Notes: a model not told the origin generated them from the sequence alone. A stretch of DNA of 64,000 bases from an uncultured Prochlorococcus sp. (GCA_902628235.1 CACOMD010000001.1:186001-250000), one strand, 5' to 3'. Counted from the first letter of the stretch, positions 28,058 to 37,514 are shown. Numbers and translations are program-made.

Positions 28058-29188
28058 TTACCACGTATGATGAGCAATGGAGGATGTTTTCCATGGAGCG
28101 AAATCTATTGTAAAACAATTATCCTGAATTGCTTTTGAAATTGCATTAGTAAATCGTATGACATGGGATATATTATGCAAACTTATTAATGTTAAACCCA
28201 ATAATTCATTATTTCTAATTAAATGATGAAGATAAGCACGAGAATAATGCGTACAAGTTTCACATTTACAACTTTCATCAATTGGGCGGAAATCATTCCT
28301 AAAACGTGCATTCCGCAAATTCCATCTTTCATCATTGAAGAATGCAGTTCCATGACGTCCTAGCCTTGTAGGTAATACACAATCAAACAAATCAAACCCG
28401 TTTGCTATTGCAATTGAAATTTCTTTAAGAGAACCAATGCCCATTAAATATCTTGGTTTATTAGATGGCAAGAATTTTGTGACTAGGTTAATTACATTAT
28501 GTATTTCCTCTATAGACTCTCCTACACTTACCCCGCCTACTGCAATACCAGGGAGATCAAATGAGCTAACAAATTTTGCACTTAACTCTCTTAATTCTGG
28601 ATATCTACCACCTTGGATGATTCCAAAAAGTGCTTGATCCTCTCTTATATGAGTTTTCACACACCTCTCCAGCCAAAGATTAGTTCTTCGCAATGAATCC
28701 TCAATATCATTTTCGGTAGATGTATGAGGAGGACAATGATCAAAAGCCATTGACACATCAGCTCCTATATCCATTTGAATTTTCATTACTTTTTCAGGAG
28801 AAAGAAAAATATAACTACCATCTCTTGGATTCTTAAAGCTAACCCCCTCATCAGAAATCTTATTTAATTTTGCCAAACTAAAAACCTGATAACCTCCAGA
28901 GTCTGTAAGTACTGGTTTATGCCAATTCATAAATTTATGAATGCCACCAGATTGCTTAATAATTTTTTCACCAGGTTGCAAATGCAAATGAAAAGTATTA
29001 GAAAGTATCATTGAGGCATCTGTAGACTCAAGTTGATTAGAACTCAAACCTTTCACGGTGCCTAAAGTTCCAACTGGCATAAACTTAGGTGTTCTTACTA
29101 AACCATGAGGGGTCGTAAAAATACCAGTTCTCGCATTAGTGGAGCTACAAAAAGAAATTGATTTAAAATCGAACACAATATCTACCAA
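28058..29188 (-). CDS. tgt: Queuine/preQ1 tRNA-ribosyltransferase
   Basis: The 376-residue enzyme exchanges G34 for the queuosine precursor in tRNAs with GUN anticodons. It has the catalytic segment [12 protein letters not shown], the nucleophile-bearing [20 protein letters not shown], and the zinc site [17 protein letters not shown]. The length is standard for bacterial Tgt. Upstream lies the divergent cobS; downstream is psbK. Confidence 0.95.
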   Translation of the reverse strand: MVDIVFDFKSISFCSSTNARTGIFTTPHGLVRTPKFMPVGTLGTVKGLSSNQLESTDASMILSNTFHLHLQPGEKIIKQSGGIHKFMNWHKPVLTDSGGYQVFSLAKLNKISDEGVSFKNPRDGSYIFLSPEKVMKIQMDIGADVSMAFDHCPPHTSTENDIEDSLRRTNLWLERCVKTHIREDQALFGIIQGGRYPELRELSAKFVSSFDLPGIAVGGVSVGESIEEIHNVINLVTKFLPSNKPRYLMGIGSLKEISIAIANGFDLFDCVLPTRLGRHGTAFFNDERWNLRNARFRNDFRPIDESCKCETCTHYSRAYLHHLIRNNELLGLTLISLHNISHVIRFTNAISKAIQDNCFTIDFAPWKTSSIAHHTW

Positions 29189-29248
29189 ATTTTTGTCATT
29201 ATATTTTTCTAATTTAACGTATTATTATCTTAAGACCTATCTTTAAAA

Positions 29249-30016
29249 ATTATCAAAAAAAATTTTTTAAATGACTTTGCTGGTGCTTGGATCTTCTTCA
29301 CTATTTTTCCAAAGTTACCTTTAATCGACCCTAGATTCAAAAATATTGCTCAATATGCACCTTTTTTAGGAATTTTTATCGGGTACATTCAGAGTGTCAT
29401 TTTCGTAGGTTTAAAAAATAATTCATGGCCAATTTTCGCTTCTGCATCTATTTGTATCACAAGTGGTTTCTTAATAACAGGAGGCCTTCATATCGATGGC
29501 TTAATGGATACATTTGATGGTTTATATGCTGGCAAAGATAAATTTATTAAAGCGATGAAGGATAGCAGGGTTGGAGCTTTTGGCGTGCAAGCAATTATTT
29601 TAATGACATTAATACAGTTAGCATCTTTAATGAAGATAGAAGATAAAATATTCCAAGTTTTGCCAATATGTTTATTTTGGGGAAGAGTATCAACACTTAT
29701 ATATATAGATAAATTTAAATATTTTAATTATAAAAGAAAATCTTTTAGTCACCAGAAATATTGGAGAGGACTAAAGAAAGAATCACGATTATCTTTTTTA
29801 ATATTAATTTTATTAGGGGCATATAATTTAATTTTTAGTGAATCTTACTTTCTTATATTGAAGAAAATTTTATTATTATTTATTGGTTTCTTTTGTGCAT
29901 GGAGGATACCAATATTGTTAGGTAATAAAACTGGGGGCGTCAATGGTGATACTTGCGGAGCAAGTATTGTATTAACTGAGACTATTATGTTATTTATTTA
30001 TGCAATTGCTCTGTAG
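29249..30016 (+). CDS. cobS: Adenosylcobinamide-GDP ribazoletransferase (cobalamin synthase)
   Basis: CobS joins adenosylcobinamide-GDP to alpha-ribazole, a late step of B12 (here pseudo-B12) synthesis in the membrane. The signature GGLHIDGLMDTFDGLYAGKDK is present, with hydrophobic spans throughout. A start at ATG 29504 would give only 170 residues and lose this family motif. The frame is open back to a stop at 29231. The expected N-terminus (DFAGAWIFFTIFPKLP) lies there, but there is no ATG, GTG or TTG. I place the start at ATT 29249 (about 255 residues). It overlaps the convergent histidine kinase gene by 23 bases. Confidence 0.8.
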   Translation: MIKKNFLNDFAGAWIFFTIFPKLPLIDPRFKNIAQYAPFLGIFIGYIQSVIFVGLKNNSWPIFASASICITSGFLITGGLHIDGLMDTFDGLYAGKDKFIKAMKDSRVGAFGVQAIILMTLIQLASLMKIEDKIFQVLPICLFWGRVSTLIYIDKFKYFNYKRKSFSHQKYWRGLKKESRLSFLILILLGAYNLIFSESYFLILKKILLLFIGFFCAWRIPILLGNKTGGVNGDTCGASIVLTETIMLFIYAIAL

Positions 30017-31133
30017 GTAATTTCAAATAAAAAATATTATTATTTTTAAGATTTTTTATTTCATTATAAAGTAGATTATCTTGGTCATTCTCCAGGAGAT
30101 ACAAATCACCTCCAATTTTTCTAGCTAATTTCCTAGCTAAAAAAAGACCAACTCCAGTTCCATCTTTATTTTTAGAAGCAGTCCCACGATAACCTTTTCT
30201 AAAAATTTTTTCTCCCTCTTCTGAAGAGATCTTTTTTCCATTATCAAATACTATTATTCCAGAATTAGGAAATAATATTCCTATTTGGGCATTTTCTTCA
30301 GTATATTTGCATGCATTTTCCAAAAGATTTGCAACAATTTCAGCTATTAATCTATATTTTGGATTTATTTCTCTAAGTGACCAATCTGGCCATTCTATAG
30401 ATTGATTCCAAATTTTATTCTGTAATTTTGCATTAGCTTTTCCTCTCTCTAAAATTGGGGTCAAAATATCTTGTATGGTAATTTTTTCTGTCGCATTGAG
30501 ATCAGGAGGTAATAAAAGTCTTTCTTCTTCAATTTCAATAGGTATTTGAAAAGGTTTATTTAATTTTTCAAAAGATCCAATATATTCATTTATTTGTCTT
30601 TGTTCTATCAACATACTTTCAATAATTTCTAATGAATCACTATCAGGGCCAAGTCTTTTCATTAATAATTTTGCATAAGTTCTAAGAGCTGCTAAAGGAT
30701 TTCTCAGTTGATGGATGATAAAACCTACCTGGCTTCTCAAATAATTTATTTCCTCATCATTTTTTTGCCTATCAATTTCTATAGAAAAACTCCTAGATAA
30801 TGAAATCGAGAGAGCTTTAAGTCGAGAATCAAGTATTAATGGCCATTCGCCTCTTGTGAAATCAGTTTCTACTCTAATAACACCAATTAAAATATCTTGA
30901 TCCTGAATTGGATACCATCTTCTATTTGGTGATGAAACTTTTAATTCAGGATCATCTGCTATTGGCTTAAGAGACCTTTCATTTTGTGGCCACTGACCCA
31001 ATAATTCAAAACTAGCTTTTTCCCCTTTCTTCGCAGAAGCAATATAAACTACAAGATGCCTAACTCCCATAAAACATCCGAAACTCTCCAATTGAGTTAA
31101 AACCAATTCTTTAAATTTATTAGACAATTGCAT
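29994..31133 (-). CDS. Sensor histidine kinase, soluble, with GAF-like N-terminus
   Basis: This is a 379-residue kinase with no membrane span. Residues 1 to about 120 look like a diverged GAF domain. The dimerisation/phosphoacceptor helix contains HQLRNPLAALRTYAKLL (His141). The ATPase domain shows the N box NLLENACKY, G1 DNGKKIS, and G2 GTGVGLFLARKLA. No response regulator gene is adjacent, so it is an orphan kinase here. The signal and partner are unknown. It is divergent from the unrecognised 122-residue gene across a 261-base region. Confidence 0.85.
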   Translation of the reverse strand: MQLSNKFKELVLTQLESFGCFMGVRHLVVYIASAKKGEKASFELLGQWPQNERSLKPIADDPELKVSSPNRRWYPIQDQDILIGVIRVETDFTRGEWPLILDSRLKALSISLSRSFSIEIDRQKNDEEINYLRSQVGFIIHQLRNPLAALRTYAKLLMKRLGPDSDSLEIIESMLIEQRQINEYIGSFEKLNKPFQIPIEIEEERLLLPPDLNATEKITIQDILTPILERGKANAKLQNKIWNQSIEWPDWSLREINPKYRLIAEIVANLLENACKYTEENAQIGILFPNSGIIVFDNGKKISSEEGEKIFRKGYRGTASKNKDGTGVGLFLARKLARKIGGDLYLLENDQDNLLYNEIKNLKNNNIFYLKLPTEQLHK

Positions 31134-31394
31134 AATTAAAGACTGGTTGAAAAATTTCTAGAGAAATTTTCAAAAAAAACTTGTAAAATCTGAAAAAAGT
31201 ATTAAGATTGTTAGTGATGCATGACACAAGTCATTCTCTCTATGAACAGATGTTCATAATAAATATGCTACATCAGAGGTTGATGGGTCCTCTATGTATC
31301 TTATACGTGAATTTCAGTAATTAGCTTGATTAGTCAATTTTCACAATAGAAACTAATCAAAAAAATATTAAGAATTAATGGAGATCCCAATCTA
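31134..31394. other. Divergent intergenic region with tandem dyads and a stem-loop
   Basis: The 261 bases between the histidine kinase start and the 122-residue unknown gene hold no protein frame. They contain two dyads 22 bp apart (centre to centre) and, downstream, a 5-bp stem AGAGG/CCTCT around a 9-base loop at 31275-31293, within the likely leader of the plus-strand gene. A TATGCT hexamer at 31264-31269 could be a -10 element. Confidence 0.5.
31221..31257. promoter_or_regulatory. Tandem inverted repeats, candidate operator (LexA-like second half)
   Basis: ATGAC-N4-GTCAT at 31221-31234 is followed by ATGAAC-N4-GTTCAT at 31242-31257. The second contains GAACAGATGTTC, which fits the Gram-positive-type SOS box GAACRNRYGTTC; the cyanobacterial LexA consensus is related but different. 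The centres are 22 bp apart, about two DNA turns, which suits two dimers on one face. The second dyad would overlap the -35 area of a promoter with -10 at 31264. The regulator is inferred, not shown. Confidence 0.4.
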
Positions 31395-31763
31395 ATGTCA
31401 AAAAAAAGAAAAAGAATTAGCAGAAGAAGGCTTGCTGGTCAAAGAGTAATGGCTCATGTACCCATTTATCATATTGAGACCGGTAAACTAAAGCCAGTAA
31501 CAGCTGCAAGAAGATTTATAGCTGAAAACGGCTTATCTGCTCCATGTGTTTTTAACGTGAGGAGAAACGAGCATACAACTGATAGATTCTTTTGGGGAGA
31601 GAAAGGTTTATTTAGTGCACAATATGCTGAAGAGAATCACTTTTTATTTCCTTCTCTCAAGACAGTTGTAGAAGGAATTGGAGAGGAAAAAATATTTGAA
31701 GGATTAGAACTCTCTGCAGATGACTGGGAAGAAATAGAAGAGTATGAATATGCTTTCGTTTAA
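31395..31763 (+). CDS. Conserved-looking protein of unknown function, 122 residues
   Basis: I do not recognise this protein. It has a strongly basic N-terminus (KKRKRISRRR, 3-12), a middle with APCVFNVRRNEHTTDRFFWG and GLFSAQYAEENHFLFPSL, and a strongly acidic end (SADDWEEIEEYEYAFV). There is no signal peptide, membrane span or recognisable motif; it has a single cysteine. Charge polarity suggests nucleic-acid binding by the N-terminus, but this is only inference. Codon use and composition match the neighbours. The ATG is preceded by a possible purine-rich GGAGA at 31380-31384. Its stop shares TTAA with the convergent esterase gene. Confidence 0.7.
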   Translation: MSKKRKRISRRRLAGQRVMAHVPIYHIETGKLKPVTAARRFIAENGLSAPCVFNVRRNEHTTDRFFWGEKGLFSAQYAEENHFLFPSLKTVVEGIGEEKIFEGLELSADDWEEIEEYEYAFV

Positions 31764-32374
31764 AATATTTCTTTAATTTTTAACCTTACAACCTCAATGA
31801 AATCAGGGTGTATTGTATGTGAGCAGTTATATTCATGTAATTCATTATTTAAATTTTTTTCATTTTCAAGTCGTTTTAAAATCTCTCTAGATGCGTTGAT
31901 AGGAACCACCTCATCATGTAAGCCATGACTAAGTAAAACAGGATTATTTTTTACAGGATCCCATTTAGGGTGAGAATAGCCACTACAAGAAATGACTAAT
32001 CCTATATTTATCCTTAAGCCGGTATCTAGTGCCATGGCACCTCCCTGAGAGAAACCCAATAATACAGTTTTTTTAAGCGAAATTTTTGTCTCATCAAACA
32101 CCTTTAGTGTATCTAACAATTTATTTACAGCGATCTCAGCTTCATTCCAATCGGGGGGAAATAAACTATACCATTGCCTCCCCATATCATTAGGTCTAAA
32201 ATTAGGGGCTTTGAGAGAAATTAATTCAAATTCAAAACATGAATTACAAATAATTGATTTTCCTATTGGAAGAAGATCATCCGCATCAGCTCCCCAGCCA
32301 TGAAGCAAAATAATCCTATGTGAGGAGTTTTGAGAGCCTATCGACACATATTCATGATTCATTAAAGATTTCAT
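31760..32374 (-). CDS. Carboxylesterase/phospholipase-family alpha/beta hydrolase
   Basis: The 204-residue alpha/beta hydrolase of the acyl-protein thioesterase/YpfH-like group has an oxyanion region LLHGWGADADDLLP near 23-36, the nucleophile elbow GFSQGGAM (Ser109), the likely Asp in LSHGLHDEVVP, and His near HTIHPDF. It should cleave short-chain esters or thioesters; the substrate is unknown. No signal peptide is seen. It is divergent from purH. Confidence 0.85.
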   Translation of the reverse strand: MKSLMNHEYVSIGSQNSSHRIILLHGWGADADDLLPIGKSIICNSCFEFELISLKAPNFRPNDMGRQWYSLFPPDWNEAEIAVNKLLDTLKVFDETKISLKKTVLLGFSQGGAMALDTGLRINIGLVISCSGYSHPKWDPVKNNPVLLSHGLHDEVVPINASREILKRLENEKNLNNELHEYNCSHTIHPDFIEVVRLKIKEIF

Positions 32375-32407
32375 GTTTATATTCTTAAGTAATTAATATT
32401 TTTTTTA

Positions 32408-33961
32408 ATGTCTCCTTTAGCTTTAATTAGTGTTTCAGATAAAACAAACATCATCGACTTTTCAAAAGTTTTAGTTAAAGAATTTGGTTATAAAATTCTA
32501 TCAAGTGGAGGGACAGCAAAACACCTAATAGATGCAAATATTCCCGTAATCAAAGTCTCCGAATATACAAATTCTCCTGAAATACTTGAGGGGAGAGTAA
32601 AAACTTTACATCCAAAAATTCATGGTGGGATTTTGGCAAAAAGATCTAATAAAATTCATTTAGATGATATAAAGAAAAATAATATTGATTTAATCGATCT
32701 AGTGGTTGTAAATTTATATCCCTTCAAACAAAAAATTGAAACCAACTGTAGTTGGGAGGAGGCAATCGAGAATATTGATATTGGTGGGCCATCAATGATA
32801 AGGTCTGCAGCCAAAAATCATCAAGATGTTTCAGTATTAGTAAATAATAATCAATACGAGAAATTCATTCAAGAATTAAGAAAAGGAACTCTCACTAATT
32901 CCTATAAAACCGAGTTAGCACTAAGAGCTTTTGAACATACCACTAGTTATGACGCAGCAATATCCAATTGGCTAGTGAAAGAAAAAAATCTTGAAAGCAA
33001 TATTCATATCCAAACATTCCCATTCATAAGAAATTTACGATACGGAGAGAATCCACATCAAAAAGCCTCATGGTATGGTTTAAATAATACTGGGTGGAAT
33101 TCAGCAAAACAGTTGCAGGGGAAGGAATTAAGTTATAATAATATACTTGATCTTGAATCTGCACTTTCGACTGTCTTAGAATTTGAATATGATCAAAAAC
33201 AAGACTCTTCCACAATCACTAACGCTGCAGTAATTTTAAAACACAATAATCCCTGCGGAGCAGCATTAGCAGCTTCTCCATCAGATGCATTCAAAGAAGC
33301 CTTAAATTGTGACAGCACAAGTGCCTTTGGTGGAATTGTAGCTTTTAATAATAATGTAGATTTGGCTACTGCAGAATTACTCTCAAATATCTTTCTTGAA
33401 TGTGTTGTAGCACCATCTTTTGATAATAATGCCCTAGAAGTACTAAATAATAAAAAGAACTTAAGATTACTTCAAATAAACAGAGATAATATAAAAATGG
33501 GTAATAGATCAACATTTAAATCAATATTAGGAGGCATCCTGGAGCAAGATATTGATAATGAAATTGACCAACCAAATAAATGGTCATATGTAACAGAAAC
33601 AAAACCTTCAACAGAAGAATTTAATGACTTAAGATTTTCTTGGAAAATCTGCAAGCATGTCAAATCAAATGCAATCGTAATTGCAAAAAATCTAAAAACC
33701 ATAGGGATAGGAGCAGGACAAATGAACAGAGTAGGTGCTGCTAAAATTGCTTTAGATTCAGCAAAAAAATATACTAATGGTGCTGTTTTGGCTAGTGATG
33801 GCTTTTTCCCGTTTGCAGATTCTGTAGAAATTGCGAATCAATATGGAATTAAAGCTATAATTCAACCTGGTGGAAGTTTAAGAGATAAAGAATCTATTGA
33901 TATGTGTAACAAATTAGGTATTTCTATGATATTCACAAATAAGAGGCATTTTTTACATTAA
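32408..33961 (+). CDS. purH: Bifunctional AICAR transformylase / IMP cyclohydrolase
   Basis: The 517-residue enzyme performs the last two steps of IMP synthesis. The N-terminal cyclohydrolase domain (about 1-190) begins ALISVSDKTNIIDFSK with the GGTAKHL loop and the EGRVKTLHPKIHGGILA segment. The C-terminal transformylase carries ILKHNNPCGAALA and VIQPGGSLRD-like sequence near the end. The stop directly abuts the convergent DoxX gene with no bases between. Confidence 0.96.
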   Translation: MSPLALISVSDKTNIIDFSKVLVKEFGYKILSSGGTAKHLIDANIPVIKVSEYTNSPEILEGRVKTLHPKIHGGILAKRSNKIHLDDIKKNNIDLIDLVVVNLYPFKQKIETNCSWEEAIENIDIGGPSMIRSAAKNHQDVSVLVNNNQYEKFIQELRKGTLTNSYKTELALRAFEHTTSYDAAISNWLVKEKNLESNIHIQTFPFIRNLRYGENPHQKASWYGLNNTGWNSAKQLQGKELSYNNILDLESALSTVLEFEYDQKQDSSTITNAAVILKHNNPCGAALAASPSDAFKEALNCDSTSAFGGIVAFNNNVDLATAELLSNIFLECVVAPSFDNNALEVLNNKKNLRLLQINRDNIKMGNRSTFKSILGGILEQDIDNEIDQPNKWSYVTETKPSTEEFNDLRFSWKICKHVKSNAIVIAKNLKTIGIGAGQMNRVGAAKIALDSAKKYTNGAVLASDGFFPFADSVEIANQYGIKAIIQPGGSLRDKESIDMCNKLGISMIFTNKRHFLH

Positions 33962-34522
33962 TTAATTCGTCTTAGGATAATAAGTAATCTTATTTGTCTT
34001 CCTAAATAAAGCTAATCGTCCAGGACCAGCACATAGAAAATATAGAGATATTGCACCATAGATAAAGGACAATTCAAATGTATAATTATGACCTTCAACG
34101 ACAGCGAGAGGGAATCCCTCTAATCCTGTATCCAGCATATGAAAATACAGAGCAAAAGCCATCGTAGAGAATAAACCTAAAGCTGATAGACGTGCAAATA
34201 CTCCTAATGCCAAACCTAGTGGGCAAACAAGTTGTGTAATTGCTGCCCCATATGTCCAAAAAACTGGGTCTCCCGGCAAGAAAGGAAAATATTTGCCAAC
34301 TACAAATTCTGCAAAGCCTTGAGGATCTTGCAATTTTTCCAAACCATGATGAACCATTAATAGACTAAAGCCAATCCTTAAAATAAAAATTGATAATTCT
34401 CCAAGAATATTTACCTCAGCATTCCCTGAGGGATTTGCAACTACAACTTCCACTTTTTGAGGAGCTTTTGAGGAATTCATTTTGGCTGTTGGATTTTGTT
34501 CGGGGAGTGTTGTGTCTTCCAT
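33962..34522 (-). CDS. DoxX-family membrane protein
   Basis: This is a 186-residue protein with four membrane helices from about residue 38 on. FILRIGFSLLMVHHGLEKL at the first helix and the LVCPLGLALGVFARLSALG segment are typical of DoxX/DoxD-like proteins. The first 35 residues are polar. Family members are implicated in redox or oxidative-stress functions, but the role here is unknown. It follows ispH on the same strand with an 87-base gap. Confidence 0.85.
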   Translation of the reverse strand: MEDTTLPEQNPTAKMNSSKAPQKVEVVVANPSGNAEVNILGELSIFILRIGFSLLMVHHGLEKLQDPQGFAEFVVGKYFPFLPGDPVFWTYGAAITQLVCPLGLALGVFARLSALGLFSTMAFALYFHMLDTGLEGFPLAVVEGHNYTFELSFIYGAISLYFLCAGPGRLALFRKTNKITYYPKTN

Positions 34523-34609
34523 ACTACTGAATTATTTTCAATATTCTAAAGAATAAAGTACATCTTTAGGAAAAAATAAAAAATTTTATACCTAATTTTT
34601 ATTAAATTA

Positions 34610-35806
34610 CTAATTTGTTATCTTAATAAGCTTTTCAATGACATCGGCTACCACTTTATCTGGAGTTGAAGCGCCAGATGTAATTCCAACTGTTAATTCT
34701 CCATCAGGAATAAAATCTTTTTTTAATATCAAATCGGACTCAAGAGGTTTATGACAGATTGAATTATTTTCAACAGAAATTCTATCTGGAGTATCTATAT
34801 GAAATGATTGAATGTTATTAGTTACAGCGATTTCTTGTAAATGAGTAGTATTTGAAGAATTAAAACCTCCAATTACAACTAACATATCTAAATCTTCATC
34901 AACCAAAGAAAACATAGCATCTTGCCTTTCTTCAGTTGCATCACAAATAGTATTAAATGCTAAAAAATGATCATTAAGATGGACAGGACCATATTTTTTT
35001 AACATAGTATTTTCAAACAATTTTCCAATCTCCTCAGTTTCACTTTTAAGCATTGTAGTTTGATTAGCAACGCCTACTCTCTCAAGATGAATATCAGGAT
35101 CAAATCCTTTTGAGAAGGCTTTAGAGAACTTTTGTAAGAAATGATCTCTATCTCCATTCCCAAGAATATAATTTGAGACATATTCTGCTTCTGCCAGATC
35201 AAATACTACTAAATAGTTTCCAGCAAAAGATCTAGTAGCAAGAGTTTCTTCATGCTTATATTTACCATGAATAATAGAAGTAAAAGTATGTTTTTTATGC
35301 TTCTCTACCGTATGCCAAACTTTAGATACCCATGGACAAGTTGTATCAATAATATGACATTCTTTTTCATGTAGTAGTTGCATCTCTTGAACTGTTGCTC
35401 CAAAAGCTGGCAGGATTACAACATCTCCATGAGAAACAGCAGAAAAATCTTTAATACCATTTTTTGCAGAAATTATCTTAACGTTCATTCTACTTAAATG
35501 ATTATTTACCGAGGGATTATGAATTATTTCATTAGTCATCCATATAGTTTCTTTTGGATAATGTCTCCTTGTTTCATATGCCATCGCTACAGCTCTCTCT
35601 ACTCCCCAACAGAATCCAAATGATTTAGCTAATTGAATTTTTAAACGGCCTTCCTGATAAGTAAAATTATTTTCTCTTATAGAAGCTATTAAATTACTCT
35701 GATATGATTCTCCTAAAGCTTTTGCACGTTGAGTAGGGGACTCAAATCCTCTTCGGTTATATCTTCCCGAATGTTGTATAGCGTGTTTTACAGCTTGTGT
35801 ATCCAT
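34610..35806 (-). CDS. ispH: 4-hydroxy-3-methylbut-2-enyl diphosphate reductase
   Basis: The 398-residue terminal enzyme of the MEP isoprenoid pathway supplies IPP and DMAPP for chlorophyll phytol, carotenoids and quinones. The three cluster cysteines are visible in [23 protein letters not shown] and [11 protein letters not shown]. The N-terminal extension of about 65 residues is typical of the cyanobacterial/plant form. The closing [13 protein letters not shown] is conserved. Confidence 0.96.
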   Translation of the reverse strand: MDTQAVKHAIQHSGRYNRRGFESPTQRAKALGESYQSNLIASIRENNFTYQEGRLKIQLAKSFGFCWGVERAVAMAYETRRHYPKETIWMTNEIIHNPSVNNHLSRMNVKIISAKNGIKDFSAVSHGDVVILPAFGATVQEMQLLHEKECHIIDTTCPWVSKVWHTVEKHKKHTFTSIIHGKYKHEETLATRSFAGNYLVVFDLAEAEYVSNYILGNGDRDHFLQKFSKAFSKGFDPDIHLERVGVANQTTMLKSETEEIGKLFENTMLKKYGPVHLNDHFLAFNTICDATEERQDAMFSLVDEDLDMLVVIGGFNSSNTTHLQEIAVTNNIQSFHIDTPDRISVENNSICHKPLESDLILKKDFIPDGELTVGITSGASTPDKVVADVIEKLIKITN

Positions 35807-35846
35807 GTTTAAGATATTACATCATTTTGAATAAAATTAAAGAAAC

Positions 35847-35879
35847 AAAAAAAAACCTGACATACGTCAGGTCTTTTTT
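35847..35879 (-). terminator. Intrinsic terminator downstream of amt1
   Basis: A perfect 7-bp stem, ACCTGAC paired with GTCAGGT around ATAC at 35855-35872, is flanked by an A-run on the left and a T-run on the right. Read on the minus strand it ends in a long U-tract 15-40 bases after the amt1 stop. It is symmetric, so it could also work on the plus strand. This is one of very few clear terminators in the window. Confidence 0.85.
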
Positions 35880-35893
35880 AAAGATTTTAATGG

Positions 35894-37351
35894 TTACCTA
35901 GAAGCAAAATCAGGATAAGCCTCCATTCCATGTTCACCAATATCTAAACCTTGAATTTCTTCGGATTCAGAAACTCTGATTCCACCAAACAAGCCACCAA
36001 TTACTGACCATGCAATCCAACAAGTAATTAAAGACCAAAGAGCATATGCACCAGCACCAAGAGCTTGTACTAATAAGAGATTAATTCCTCCACCATTAAA
36101 TAAGCCAAGGCCAGAGCCATCTCCCTGAACAGCTGTACCCCACAGTCCAATAACAAGAGTGCCCCATACTCCACAAACTCCATGAACAGAGAATGCACCT
36201 ACTGGATCATCAATACCAGCAGCATCAATTGCTCCTACAGCAAATACAACGATAATTCCACCGACTAATCCTGCGAACCAAGATCCAGTCAAAGTCATGT
36301 CACCACAACCAGCCGTAATACTAACCAAGCCAGCCAAAATTCCATTAATTGTCATAGTAAGATCAGGTTTACCAGAGGTCATTGTTGAAGTAAGGGTAGC
36401 TCCAATTGCTCCGCCTGCAGCTGCAAGTGTTGTTGTTACAGCTACATAAGGGACCCATTGATCCATAGCAAGTTGAGAACCAGGATTAAAGCCATACCAG
36501 CCAATCCACAGTATTAAAGCCCCGAGTGTTGCTATAGACATATTATGTCCTGGCATAGCCTGAGGTTTACCATCTTTGAACTTCCCGATTCTTGGTCCAA
36601 GAAGCATTGCTCCCACTAAACCTGCCCAAGCACCCACTGAATGAACAATTGAAGAGCCAGCAAAGTCAATGAATCCAAGCGAATCTAGCCATCCCCCGTT
36701 CCATTTCCAGCTTCCTGCAACAGGATATATAAATGCTGTAAGAATAAGAGCAAATACTACAAATTCTCCAAACTTTACTCTCTCTGCGACTAAACCAGAA
36801 ACGATTGTTGCAGCTGTTCCAGCGAAAGCTGCTTGAAATAAGAAATCTACAGTAGGAACTAAGCCTCCATCTGCAACAGTTTCTGGAGTAACTGTTGGAT
36901 CGAAAAACAAACCATTAAAGAAAAGCCAGCCATCTATAAAACTGCCTCCGTACATTAATGAATATCCAATAAACCAATATGAAGTTACAGCAAGCGCAAA
37001 AACGAAAAGGTTCTTGGCAAGAATATTCACAGCGTTTTTAGATCTGCACATACCGGCTTCAACCATTGCGAAACCTGCATTCATGAAGATTACTAAAATA
37101 GTTGCAATAAGTAACCATAAGTTATTAGCAAGAAAAGCTGCATTTAATTCAGGTAGTTCATTAGCATGAGCTGATAAATTAAAAACACCTAAGCCAAATA
37201 AAGCTAAAGGAACAGTTGCAAGCCACATCATTGAGCGATTTGAACTGAATCCACGGATACTCCTCAAAAGGAGGATTGGGCCATCTGCAAGACTTGCTTC
37301 TTGCAATTTAGACCTAGTACGCCTTGGAGGCGTTTGCATAGCAGTGGTCAT
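35894..37351 (-). CDS. amt1: Ammonium transporter
   Basis: The 485-residue Amt/Rh-family channel starts with a polar leader, then a probable signal helix, then eleven membrane spans. Diagnostic stretches include FVMNAGFAMVEAGMCRSKN-like sequence (about 88-106), IVHSVGAWAGLVGAMLLGPR with a pore histidine, and DPVGAFSVHGVCGVWGTL with the second. It imports ammonium, the main nitrogen source of the organism. An NtcA site lies upstream and a strong terminator downstream, so it is monocistronic. Confidence 0.96.
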   Translation of the reverse strand: MTTAMQTPPRRTRSKLQEASLADGPILLLRSIRGFSSNRSMMWLATVPLALFGLGVFNLSAHANELPELNAAFLANNLWLLIATILVIFMNAGFAMVEAGMCRSKNAVNILAKNLFVFALAVTSYWFIGYSLMYGGSFIDGWLFFNGLFFDPTVTPETVADGGLVPTVDFLFQAAFAGTAATIVSGLVAERVKFGEFVVFALILTAFIYPVAGSWKWNGGWLDSLGFIDFAGSSIVHSVGAWAGLVGAMLLGPRIGKFKDGKPQAMPGHNMSIATLGALILWIGWYGFNPGSQLAMDQWVPYVAVTTTLAAAGGAIGATLTSTMTSGKPDLTMTINGILAGLVSITAGCGDMTLTGSWFAGLVGGIIVVFAVGAIDAAGIDDPVGAFSVHGVCGVWGTLVIGLWGTAVQGDGSGLGLFNGGGINLLLVQALGAGAYALWSLITCWIAWSVIGGLFGGIRVSESEEIQGLDIGEHGMEAYPDFASR

Positions 37352-37427
37352 AAAATTCTAATTAATAATAGAAACAGAACTTCTGCTTCATAAATATAAT
37401 TTTGAACATTATTTCTACTAGTAACTG

Positions 37428-37441
37428 GTATTAGTTTATAC
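37428..37441 (-). promoter_or_regulatory. NtcA-binding site upstream of amt1
   Basis: GTATTAGTTTATAC is an exact GTA-N8-TAC, the NtcA consensus, 77 bases upstream of the amt1 start codon. Candidate -10 hexamers on the minus strand are TAATGT (16 bases away) and TATATT (29 bases away); neither has the ideal spacing of about 22. Nitrogen-stress activation of amt1 by NtcA is well established in cyanobacteria. Confidence 0.75.
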
Positions 37442-37514
37442 ATTTTTGAAATTTAATTAAAATTATATGCTGTTCTTAATTAATAAATAATTAATATATT
37501 TAATAAATTGATTT

